From positions 1 through 39,390 of the forward strand of contig JAZTWO010000003.1 of the NCBI GenBank assembly GCA_045635885.1: a DNA stretch of 39,390 bases. The letters run 5' to 3'. Made by a program: the position numbers and the translations under genes. This DNA comes from RGIG4608 sp045635885 (lineage in GTDB: Bacteria; Bacillota; Clostridia; Oscillospirales; CAG-272). The notes beneath the pieces are model-generated. The model did no database searches, had not been told where the DNA came from, and saw nothing but the letters and a program-made list of their open reading frames with translations. The stretch's first letter is position 1, and each line of letters opens with the position of its first letter. Shown piece by piece: positions 24,437 to 32,882 of the stretch.

Positions 24437-25537
24437 TTATTTTTTGAATACTGAGAAGAGATCGTCAAGATCAAGGTCGTCGTTTTCTTCTTCAACAACT
24501 TCCTTCTTCTTGGGAGCAGCTACTCTGATTTCGCCTGTTGCACCCATCTTTTTAGCGGGCTGTGCTGCGGGTTCTTCAAACTTCTTTTCAAAACCTGTCG
24601 CAACGATTGTGATCTTCATTTCATCCTCAAGCTCGGGATCAAATGCAACACCCCAGATAACGTTTGCATCGGGATTTGCTTCTGCAGAAATCATAGCAGA
24701 TGCAACGTCAACATCCTGAAGTCCAACGTCGGGAGAAGCAGTGATACTAATAATAACGCCTGTTGCACCCTTAATTGTTGTTTCAAGAAGAGGACTGGAG
24801 ATGGCTGCCTTAGCAGCAAGCTCTGCCTTGTCCTTACCTGTTGCACTACCAACACCCATGTGTGCATAACCGGCATTCTTCATAATTGCAGTAACGTCTG
24901 CAAAGTCAAGGTTGATGAATGCGGGAACAGAAATAAGCTCAGAAATGCTCTGAACACCACGACGAAGAACGTCGTCTGCTGCTTCGAAAGCATTTGCAAG
25001 AGTAATTCTTGTGTCAGATGTCTGTTTAAGTCTTTCGTTAGGAATTACAACAAGAGCATCAACGTAAGAAGAAAGAGCAGCAATGCCGTCTTCTGCCTGG
25101 TTCATTCTCTTTGATCCTTCGAAAGCGAAGGGCTTTGTAACGATACCTACTGTAAGGATATCGAGCTCTCTTGCGATACGAGCAACTACGGGAGCTGCAC
25201 CTGTACCTGTGCCACCGCCCATACCTGCGGTAATAAAGCACATATCTGCGCCTGAAAGAAGCGCCTTAATCTCATCCACTGATTCTTCAGCAGAACGAGT
25301 ACCGATAACGGGGTTAGCACCTGCGCCAAATCCCTTTGTTACCTTTTCACCAATTACAAGCTGAACAGAAGCTTCGCTTCTCTTAAGAGCCTGTCTGTCT
25401 GTGTTAATAGAGATGAATTCAACGCCTCTAATATTAGTGCTGATCATTCGGTTAACTGCGTTGTTACCGCCGCCGCCGACACCAATAACCTTAATATTAA
25501 CGCCTGAACTCATGCTATCATCGTGTTCAAAAATCAT
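24437..25537 (-). CDS. ftsZ: Cell division protein FtsZ
   Basis: The protein has 366 residues. The ATG at 25537 has GGAGG (25547-25551) 9 nt upstream; longer frames up to 25621 run into the promoter. The GTPase domain shows IGVGGGGNNAVNRM (18-31) and the tubulin signature AGMGGGTGTGAAP (104-116). The T7 and synergy segment NLDFADVTAIMKNAG follows. The C-terminal linker is short (about 320-350), and the C-terminal peptide is DLDLDDLFSVFKK, a variant of the usual conserved tail that binds FtsA/SepF. FtsZ forms the division ring. No ftsA lies in the cluster, so another tether such as SepF is likely. Confidence 0.97.
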   Translation of the reverse strand: MIFEHDDSMSSGVNIKVIGVGGGGNNAVNRMISTNIRGVEFISINTDRQALKRSEASVQLVIGEKVTKGFGAGANPVIGTRSAEESVDEIKALLSGADMCFITAGMGGGTGTGAAPVVARIARELDILTVGIVTKPFAFEGSKRMNQAEDGIAALSSYVDALVVIPNERLKQTSDTRITLANAFEAADDVLRRGVQSISELISVPAFINLDFADVTAIMKNAGYAHMGVGSATGKDKAELAAKAAISSPLLETTIKGATGVIISITASPDVGLQDVDVASAMISAEANPDANVIWGVAFDPELEDEMKITIVATGFEKKFEEPAAQPAKKMGATGEIRVAAPKKKEVVEEENDDLDLDDLFSVFKK

Positions 25538-25592
25538 TTGATTTATCCTCCAAATTTCACAATTGTGTATAAGTGTTCGTCCATACATATAT

Positions 25593-25621
25593 ATAATAAT
25601 ACATTTTTGTGATATTTGCAA
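25593..25621 (-). promoter_or_regulatory. ftsZ: Likely promoter of ftsZ
   Basis: On the minus strand, the -35 is TTGCAA (25616-25621), the spacer is 17 bp and the -10 is TATTAT (25593-25598). It lies in the 125-bp gap between ftsQ and ftsZ. Confidence 0.65.
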
Positions 25622-25662
25622 GAGTTTTTTTATTTTTTTATCAAAAAATTATATTTTTTTTG

Positions 25663-26478
25663 TCATTTTTCGCAAAAATCGAACTCTTTACGAATAATTT
25701 CGTCATTTACATAGCGAGAAATTACTTTTTTGGGGTCCGTACTGTCAAGAATACAGTTTTCATTTCGCTTAAATTCGTTAGAAAGCACCACTTTAAATGA
25801 TGCATCTATCTTATCTTCAACGTCTGCCATAGCTCCAATTATAAATTTATAGCGTTTTCCAACGACAAATGAATTGTTATATTTCTCTTCAACATCAATA
25901 ATATTCAAATATTGATAAAAGCCATATTTTTTGATGTACTCAATCAAAGTCGTTGCCCTTTGTGCATCCTCGGTTTTATTCTTGTCACCTATCTCACCGC
26001 TTGCCTTATTTTCAAGCTTTATACAAATGCCCGAAAATTCTTCATAGCTTGGAGCAGACGGAACAATCTCAAGAATTTCAAATTCAGAATTTACATAGCA
26101 AAATCCTCTTTCATGAGGAATGAGATAAATCTCTTCAAATTCCTTTATTGAGATTTTCACTTTATTGGGAAAATATGATTTCACCTCAACATTTTGAAGA
26201 TATGGCAATGATGACAAAATGCGATTCTCTGCTTTATTACCATTCACATAATAAAGTCGCATTCCGTTTCTTATTCCCGAAACCTCAATAATTTCGCTAT
26301 ATGCATATCTGCTATCCCCCACCACCTCAATCTGCTTTACAGGAAAAAGCAACAAGGCAAGAGAGGTTAAAAATCCAAGAGCAAGAAGAAATGCCAAAAC
26401 CACACAAGAGATAAATATAACCTTACTTGCTTGTTTATGTTCGATTTTCTCTTCTTTTCTTTTATTTCTTTCTTCCAT
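25663..26478 (-). CDS. ftsQ: Cell division protein FtsQ/DivIB (POTRA domain)
   Basis: The protein has 271 residues. It has a charged cytoplasmic tail (1-19), one membrane helix (about 20-45) and an extracellular POTRA domain (about 48-120; VKQIEVVGDSRYAYSEIIEV). A beta domain follows, ending in KKVISRYVN. It belongs to the FtsQ-FtsL-FtsB complex that gates septal wall synthesis. The ATG comes 1 nt after the murG stop, so translation is coupled. Confidence 0.88.
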   Translation of the reverse strand: MEERNKRKEEKIEHKQASKVIFISCVVLAFLLALGFLTSLALLLFPVKQIEVVGDSRYAYSEIIEVSGIRNGMRLYYVNGNKAENRILSSLPYLQNVEVKSYFPNKVKISIKEFEEIYLIPHERGFCYVNSEFEILEIVPSAPSYEEFSGICIKLENKASGEIGDKNKTEDAQRATTLIEYIKKYGFYQYLNIIDVEEKYNNSFVVGKRYKFIIGAMADVEDKIDASFKVVLSNEFKRNENCILDSTDPKKVISRYVNDEIIRKEFDFCEK

Positions 26479-26479
26479 A

Positions 26480-27589
26480 TTATTTGTTTGTGAGTTTAAT
26501 TATTTCATCAAAAATGAGTTTGTTAGCATCAAGATTTGCAAACTGTGAAATGTTTTTGCCAAGTTCTTCTCTTTTCGAAGGATTTCCAATAAGACCATTT
26601 ACTGCATCGGCAAAAGACTTTTCATCAAGAACACTTTCTTCAAGCATTACTGCCGCATTTGCATCTGCAAGCACTTTTGCATTTTTGTATTGGTGGTTAT
26701 CAACAACGTTGGGTGAAGGAATAATAACACACGCCTTTTTCATCATAGCAAGTTCTGAAATTGTCATAGCACCCGCACGGCACACGATAACGTCTGCCGC
26801 ACTCATTCTAACATGCATATCGTGGATATATTCCATCATGGAAAGATTTTCACATTCATTAAGCTTTTCAGATGCAAATTTAGAACTGAAATCCTTATAA
26901 TAATTCTTACCTGTTGCAAGATGACAAACCACCTTTGAATTTTTTGAAGCGCTGTTTTTCATATATTCAAACAAAGTTTCATTAATTCTTTGTGCGCCAA
27001 GACTTCCACCAAAGGCAAGAACATAGGTTTCGTCATTCTTAATGCCAAGTTTTTCCCTTGCCGCAGAATAATCGATACCTCCAAAGCCCCCTCTTAAAGG
27101 GTTGCCAACGTGAATAACTTTATCTTGATTGTTAATGTATTTGGCACTGTCTTTAAAATTAACCAAAATCTTATCAAGGTTGCCCTGAAGTTGTTTGATT
27201 GCAAGACCGGGACGGGCATTGGATTCGTGAGCAAGTGTGGGAATTCCCATTTTTGCGGCAACCTTAAGTGCAGGCCAGCAAACGTATCCACCTGTTCCAA
27301 TAACGATATCGGGGTTAAAATCCTTAATGATTTTCTTTGCTTCGCTCTGGGAAGTAATCATAAGCATTGCCGCTTTAACGTTCTTAAGAGAAAGTGAGCG
27401 GCTGATTCCCATAATGTTAACGTGATGAAGCTTATATCCCGCTTTAGTAACAAGAGTGTTTTCAAGTCCCCTTGGAGTGCCAACAAATTCAATTTCTGCA
27501 CTTGGAATATTCTTTTTTATAGTATCGGCAATTGCAAGAGCAGGGTTGATGTGTCCTGCCGTTCCACCACCTGTAATTAATACCTTCAT
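26480..27589 (-). CDS. murG: UDP-GlcNAc:undecaprenyl-PP-MurNAc-pentapeptide GlcNAc transferase MurG
   Basis: The protein has 369 residues, the usual length for a GT28 enzyme. It has the N-terminal glycine loop GGGTAGHINPALA (7-19), IGTGGYVCWPAL, HESNARPGLA, FGGSLGAQRINE and the donor site CRAGAMTISELA. It adds GlcNAc to lipid I to make lipid II on the inner membrane face, using the UDP-GlcNAc to which the GlmM/GlmU-like operon contributes. The gap to ftsW is 17 nt and holds AGGAG. Confidence 0.96.
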   Translation of the reverse strand: MKVLITGGGTAGHINPALAIADTIKKNIPSAEIEFVGTPRGLENTLVTKAGYKLHHVNIMGISRSLSLKNVKAAMLMITSQSEAKKIIKDFNPDIVIGTGGYVCWPALKVAAKMGIPTLAHESNARPGLAIKQLQGNLDKILVNFKDSAKYINNQDKVIHVGNPLRGGFGGIDYSAAREKLGIKNDETYVLAFGGSLGAQRINETLFEYMKNSASKNSKVVCHLATGKNYYKDFSSKFASEKLNECENLSMMEYIHDMHVRMSAADVIVCRAGAMTISELAMMKKACVIIPSPNVVDNHQYKNAKVLADANAAVMLEESVLDEKSFADAVNGLIGNPSKREELGKNISQFANLDANKLIFDEIIKLTNK

Positions 27590-27606
27590 AATAAACTCCT
27601 GATTTA

Positions 27607-28917
27607 TTAATTTTTCTTTACCGTGCTAAATCTTGAAACTGACAAAATAATGCCCATTTCAAAAATTTGAAGCGCAAGTGATGTTCCACCCGAGCTAAAG
27701 AATGGGAGTGAAATACCTGTATTGGGCATTGAATTTGTTACAACCGCAATATTCAACGCAACCTGAAGTGCAAGTTTAAAGGTTAAACCAAACACAAGCA
27801 AGGATGAAAATTTATCGGGCGCTCTTGCGGCAATTTTAAATCCCCTAATAACCACAAGCACGAACAATCCGATAATAAGAACTGCACCAAAAAAGCCAAG
27901 TTCTTCACAAATAATTGTAAAAATAAAGTCGTTTTGCGGCTCTGAAATATATCCGTATTTTTGTCGGCTATTGCCTAGTCCTGTTCCAAACAGTCCACCC
28001 GAACCAATTGCATAAAGCCCCTGAAGTGTTTGCCAAGCAGAACCAAGTGGGTCAACTTCATTTATATGTAACCAAGTATAAACTCTATCTTGAGCATATG
28101 AAGACACCAAAATCAATAAGCATCCTGCCACCGCAACTGCTCCAAGAATCATGAAAATCCACTTGGTCTTTGTTCCACCCATATACATAACGGCAATACC
28201 AATCATACCGATAATCATTACACCTGAAATATGTTTTTCAAGCATAACAAGTACGCAAATCATACCAAAAATGCACGCAGGGTAGAAAACTCCGTATCTA
28301 AACTCGCTTTTAATATCCTTGTTATTAACAAGCTTTTTATCATATTTAGACATATAAAAAGCGAGCATCATTACAACACCGGTTTTGGCAATTTCTGATG
28401 GCTGAATTGTTATAAATCCCAAATCAATCCATCTTTGAGCACCGTTAAATTCTGCACTCACACCGGGAATTGGAAGCAATACAAGTAAAAGAAGAAATGC
28501 AGAGCCAAGATACGTTACAGTTCCAAAGCTCTTCCAAAACCAAGGGCGACCATAAATAACAAAAGGTATGGTGATTGCACATGCAGCTATTGCAAAAATC
28601 AAATAACGCACCACAAAATAAGCACCGTCGTCAAATCTTTGCTCGGCATAAACGTATGTCGCACTATACGACATAACCACCCCAAAACAAAGTAAAACGA
28701 TTACATAGACTAAAAAGCGCATATCTACGCCATTTCTATAAATAATCGTTTCCCTTTTGTCCTCGCCTGTGCGAGAATGGTCGGGCGTGATTGCTTTATG
28801 AAATGCTTCGTCCTGTTTATAGGTCTTCTCACGCCTTTTTTCCATATATTCACTTATTACGTCTTTAACGCTTATAGATTCGGGAGTTTTAGGGTCATTT
28901 TTCTTTTTGTTTTCCAT
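27607..28917 (-). CDS. ftsW: SEDS-family glycosyltransferase FtsW/SpoVE
   Basis: The protein has 436 residues. A hydrophilic N-terminal tail of about 65 residues precedes ten membrane helices. The SEDS signatures are NGAQRWIDLGFITIQPSEIA, SEPQNDFIFTIICEELGFFG and MPNTGISLPFFSSGGTSL. It polymerises lipid II with the partner PBP encoded in the same cluster. Lipid II synthesis (MraY, MurG) flanks it on both sides. GGAGGTAGGGT precedes the ATG. Confidence 0.94.
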   Translation of the reverse strand: MENKKKNDPKTPESISVKDVISEYMEKRREKTYKQDEAFHKAITPDHSRTGEDKRETIIYRNGVDMRFLVYVIVLLCFGVVMSYSATYVYAEQRFDDGAYFVVRYLIFAIAACAITIPFVIYGRPWFWKSFGTVTYLGSAFLLLLVLLPIPGVSAEFNGAQRWIDLGFITIQPSEIAKTGVVMMLAFYMSKYDKKLVNNKDIKSEFRYGVFYPACIFGMICVLVMLEKHISGVMIIGMIGIAVMYMGGTKTKWIFMILGAVAVAGCLLILVSSYAQDRVYTWLHINEVDPLGSAWQTLQGLYAIGSGGLFGTGLGNSRQKYGYISEPQNDFIFTIICEELGFFGAVLIIGLFVLVVIRGFKIAARAPDKFSSLLVFGLTFKLALQVALNIAVVTNSMPNTGISLPFFSSGGTSLALQIFEMGIILSVSRFSTVKKN

Positions 28918-28935
28918 ACCCTACCTCCTAAAAAA

Positions 28936-29922
28936 TTAAATTCCAAAGAATGCAATCGTGCAGAAAATTGCTGTTACAAGCGAAAAGATTGCAACAATCT
29001 TTATTTCACTCCATCCACATTTTTCAAAATGATGATGAATGGGCGCCATTTTAAATACTCTGATTTTTCTGCCTGAAAGTTTGAAAACACCCACCTGAAT
29101 AATATCAGAAGCGGCTTCAATTAGATAGATAATACCCACAAGGAAAATAATCATGGGCATATCAAGTACAAATGATGCACCTACCACAAGTCCACCAAGG
29201 AAAAGTGAGCCGGTGTCACCCATAAATACTCTTGCAGGATAGAAATTATACATCAAAAATCCTGCGGTTGCTCCAATAAGAGATGCTCCCAAAAGAGCCA
29301 AAATTCTTATATCAAGAACAAATGCTACAACACTGAAGAAAATACCAACTACCAATGTAACAGAGCTTGCAAGTCCGTCAATTCCGTCGGTAAGATTCAC
29401 GCTGTTAACAAATCCTATTATAAGCACAAAGGCAAATACATAATAGAACCATCCAAGTTCAAGTGAAACACTTGTTAATGGAATGTGAAGCGCTGTGTTA
29501 ATATTATCAGTTAAAGCCATTGCCGCAAGATAAATAATTGCAACAAGTGACTGAAGTGCTATTTTTTGTTTGGCAGTAAAGCCCTCGTTTTGCTTTTTAA
29601 CAAGCTTTGTATAATCGTCGAAAAATCCAATCATACCGTTTAAGGTTGCAAGTCCCAAGGCAAGTGCCAAGGGAATGAGAGATTTCGCCCCACCCTGCAC
29701 CGCAATAATAACGGACATAATTGCCATAACAACCAATATTGCCATAATAAAGCAGATGCCTCCCATTGTGGGTGTACCTGCTTTATTCTTGTGCCAACGG
29801 GGGCCAATTTCAAGAATTCTCTGACCCACCTTATGGCTTTGAAGTATCGGAATTATGAGCTTTTCAAGTAAAACTGTCAATACGAATATCGCAATAGCGA
29901 CTGAAATAAACTCTATAATCAT
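28936..29922 (-). CDS. mraY: Phospho-N-acetylmuramoyl-pentapeptide transferase MraY
   Basis: The protein has 328 residues and about ten membrane segments. Catalytic motifs are GFFDDYTKLVKKQNEG (Asp pair), NSVNLTDGIDGLAS and the HHH segment APIHHHFEKCGWSE near the C-terminus. It transfers phospho-MurNAc-pentapeptide to undecaprenyl phosphate, making lipid I. It is directly followed by ftsW; the murD gene often found between them is absent. Confidence 0.96.
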   Translation of the reverse strand: MIIEFISVAIAIFVLTVLLEKLIIPILQSHKVGQRILEIGPRWHKNKAGTPTMGGICFIMAILVVMAIMSVIIAVQGGAKSLIPLALALGLATLNGMIGFFDDYTKLVKKQNEGFTAKQKIALQSLVAIIYLAAMALTDNINTALHIPLTSVSLELGWFYYVFAFVLIIGFVNSVNLTDGIDGLASSVTLVVGIFFSVVAFVLDIRILALLGASLIGATAGFLMYNFYPARVFMGDTGSLFLGGLVVGASFVLDMPMIIFLVGIIYLIEAASDIIQVGVFKLSGRKIRVFKMAPIHHHFEKCGWSEIKIVAIFSLVTAIFCTIAFFGI

Positions 29923-29942
29923 TTTTATTTACCTCTATTTTA

Positions 29943-31364
29943 TTATGCGAGCTGTGTCTTAACGTAATTAAGAACGTTTTCTGCCGCAAGACCACGGCTT
30001 GCCTTTACAAGAAGAACATCGCCTTCTTTAAGAACGGAAAGAAGCTTTTTACCAACTGCTTCTGCATCAGTTACAGGGCTTCGGAAGATATGTTTTTCAT
30101 TCATTCCGTTCTTCACTGCACCGTTTGCAAGGTTTTCAGATGAAAGCTCACCGTATGTGAAAAGGTAGTCTGGTTTTTTTGTTGCAAAATAAGAACCAAC
30201 TCCTGCATGAAGCTCTGCAGTTGTTGTGCCAAGCTCTCTCATATCGCCAAGAAGTGCAATCATTCTGCCACCCTTTAATTTAGCAGTGTCACCAAGAACG
30301 TTAATTGCTGCGTTCATTGATTCGGGACTTGCGTTGTAGCAGTCTTCAATAACTGTAATTCCACCAACTGTATAGATATTCTGACGCATTTTTGCAGCAT
30401 GGTAAGAAAGAAGTCCTTCACGGATGTCTATTTCTGTCATTTCCATCTTAAGACCGATGGAAAAAGCAGCCATAGCATTATAAACATTGTGTGAACCTGC
30501 GATATTGATAACAATATCCTTGTATTCACCACCAGGTGTTCTCATATCAAACACCATTCCACCATCAGTACTTCTGATATTGCTTGCGAAATAATCGCAT
30601 TCTTCGTTCTTCATACCAAAGTAGATTACGTTATATCTATCGCTTTCGTGTCCAACAAGAAGGGGCTCGTCACCGTTCAAGAACAGTGTGCCACCATCCT
30701 TAAGACCTGCAGCAATTTCCATTTTTGCACGGCGAATATTCTCTCTTGAGCCAAGAGCTTCAAGATGAGAAGAACCAATATTTGTGATAATTGCAACGTC
30801 GGGCTTTGCCGCCTCGCTCATATATTCAATTTCACCAAGACCACTCATACCCATTTCAAAAACAGCCGCATTGTGATGCTGATTAAGTTCAAGCATACTC
30901 ATAGGCATACCTATGGTAGAGTTGAAGTTGCCCTCTGTTTTGTAAAGGTTGTATTTTCTGTCAAGAACGGCAGAAATAAACTCTTTTGTTGTTGTTTTAC
31001 CAACAGAGCCGGTTACTGCAACAGTTTTAATTTCAACCTGACTTTTAATATATTCTGCAATGTCACGAATTGCTCTTACAGAATCCTTAACAAGAATTAC
31101 TGCAACACCCTTAACATCAAGGGGCAATCTTTCTGCAATTACGCAACGGCATCCCTGCTTAACTACGTTGGAGATAAATGAGTGACCGTCAACACGTTCT
31201 CCACGAATTGCAACAAACATGGATGTATTGTCTGCCTCACGAGAATCGGTGCAAACTGTTTCGAAAATAACCTTATTCTCACAAGCAACAGAATAAAGAG
31301 TACCGTCGCAAATTGACGCCACCTTATCTGCAGTAAGTCTTCCAAGACCAAGTTTAATTTTCAT
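29943..31364 (-). CDS. murF: UDP-MurNAc-tripeptide--D-Ala-D-Ala ligase MurF
   Basis: The protein has 473 residues. It has an N-terminal uridine-binding domain (VCTDSREADNTSMFVAIRG), a central ATP loop TGSVGKTTTKEF, the segment MGMSGLGEIEYMSE and a C-terminal ligase domain with ALLGDMRELG. It adds D-Ala-D-Ala to the UDP-MurNAc-tripeptide in the cytoplasm. Its ATG overlaps the murE stop as ATGA. Confidence 0.95.
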   Translation of the reverse strand: MKIKLGLGRLTADKVASICDGTLYSVACENKVIFETVCTDSREADNTSMFVAIRGERVDGHSFISNVVKQGCRCVIAERLPLDVKGVAVILVKDSVRAIRDIAEYIKSQVEIKTVAVTGSVGKTTTKEFISAVLDRKYNLYKTEGNFNSTIGMPMSMLELNQHHNAAVFEMGMSGLGEIEYMSEAAKPDVAIITNIGSSHLEALGSRENIRRAKMEIAAGLKDGGTLFLNGDEPLLVGHESDRYNVIYFGMKNEECDYFASNIRSTDGGMVFDMRTPGGEYKDIVINIAGSHNVYNAMAAFSIGLKMEMTEIDIREGLLSYHAAKMRQNIYTVGGITVIEDCYNASPESMNAAINVLGDTAKLKGGRMIALLGDMRELGTTTAELHAGVGSYFATKKPDYLFTYGELSSENLANGAVKNGMNEKHIFRSPVTDAEAVGKKLLSVLKEGDVLLVKASRGLAAENVLNYVKTQLA

Positions 31365-32842
31365 AACTCATTCTCCGTTTCATAATAATTTTTATATACC
31401 TGCAAAAGAATTTCGTGTTCATCAAAATGAACTCTTCCACAAGCATTAATTTCGTAATTTTCGTGTCCCTTGCCTGCAAGAATAATTATGTCACCCTGCA
31501 TAGCAGTTGCTATTGCATATTCAATAGCCATTTTTCTGTTTGGAATAATTGCAAAATTTTGTTTATCTTTTATTCCAAACACAATTTGATTAATAATATC
31601 ATTGGGATTTTCGCTTCTTGGATTATCGCTTGTAACAATCACGAAATCTGCGTTTTCTGATGCGATTTTCCCCATTTTTGCACGTTTTTCTTTATCTCTG
31701 TCGCCACCACAACCAAAAAGCAAAACCAATCTTTGTTCTTCCCTTTTGCAAGATTTAAATGTTTTTAAAATCTTATCCAAGGCATCGGGTGTGTGTGCGT
31801 AATCAATAAAAACCGCAAAATCCCGACCCTCAAAAAGCCCTATTTTTTCAAGACGTCCCTTGACCCCACTAAAGCTTTTAAAGGATCTTTGTATATCGTT
31901 TTTATCTATATTTAATTCAAGCGCACAAGCGCACGCTTGCATTGAATTCAAAATCATAAATTCTCCAATGGATGAACACTCAATATCAATTTCATCATTC
32001 TTCGTTATCAATTGATATGCGTTCCCATTCTCGTGTCGATTATCAATGTTTTTAACAAAATAATCGGCATTTTGTCTTATTGAACAGGTTTTTATTTTAC
32101 ACGGAGCAAGAGAAGAAATTCTCTTTCCAAATTCGTCATCAATATTTATTATTCCAAGCTTACACTTATCAAATAAGCAAAGCTTTGAATTGAAATAATC
32201 TTCCATTGTCAAATGAAAATCGAGGTGATCCTCGGTTAAATTTGTAAAAATTGCAATTTCAAAATTAATCGGAGCAAGTTTTTTTAGCTTTAATGCATGT
32301 GAGCTTGCTTCCATTATCACGGTTTTAACACCAGCGTCCGACATCCTGCGGAGCATTGGGTATAGCTCCTCAGGATCGGGCGTTGTGAAATTTGCCGTGG
32401 AGTTATCGTTTCTTAGAGAAAAGGACGAACAATTCAAAGTACCGATAACTTCACTTGGATGTTTAATTTCGTCTAATATATTTTTCAACATAGCGGCAAT
32501 GCTTGTTTTACCATTCGTTCCCGTTATGCCGATAAACCTTAGTTCTTTTGTCGGCTCGTTGCAAAACACGTTCATCATATTTGCAAGTGCCTCTCTTGTG
32601 CTGTTCACCAAAATGGCTTTATCGCACAAGTAATTTTCATTTTCAATCACCACCGCACACGCACCGTTTAAAATAGCTGCGTCGATATAGGAGTGACCGT
32701 CACATTTCGTCCCTTTAAGGCAAACGAAGATGTAATTTTGTTTGATTTCTGATGAGCGAGAGCTTATTCCCTCAATTTCAAGATTTTCAAGATGTTTGGG
32801 ACAAACTATTTTTGCGCCCCTGCATAGTTCAAGAAGTTTCAT
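31361..32842 (-). CDS. murE: UDP-MurNAc-L-Ala-D-Glu--meso-diaminopimelate ligase MurE
   Basis: The protein has 493 residues. The ATP loop is GTNGKTS (108-114), the likely carbamylated Lys is in YFNSK (220), and HTPD and GKGHE motifs are present. DNPR at 406-409 is the motif that distinguishes meso-DAP-adding MurE from L-Lys-adding forms. The peptidoglycan should thus be DAP type, which agrees with a Clostridia source. A GGGGGG-type ribosome site precedes the ATG, and the last codons overlap murF. Confidence 0.95.
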   Translation of the reverse strand: MKLLELCRGAKIVCPKHLENLEIEGISSRSSEIKQNYIFVCLKGTKCDGHSYIDAAILNGACAVVIENENYLCDKAILVNSTREALANMMNVFCNEPTKELRFIGITGTNGKTSIAAMLKNILDEIKHPSEVIGTLNCSSFSLRNDNSTANFTTPDPEELYPMLRRMSDAGVKTVIMEASSHALKLKKLAPINFEIAIFTNLTEDHLDFHLTMEDYFNSKLCLFDKCKLGIINIDDEFGKRISSLAPCKIKTCSIRQNADYFVKNIDNRHENGNAYQLITKNDEIDIECSSIGEFMILNSMQACACALELNIDKNDIQRSFKSFSGVKGRLEKIGLFEGRDFAVFIDYAHTPDALDKILKTFKSCKREEQRLVLLFGCGGDRDKEKRAKMGKIASENADFVIVTSDNPRSENPNDIINQIVFGIKDKQNFAIIPNRKMAIEYAIATAMQGDIIILAGKGHENYEINACGRVHFDEHEILLQVYKNYYETENEL

Positions 32843-32882
32843 ACTGCCCCCCTAAAGAGAAAATATATTTTAACTTCCTTTC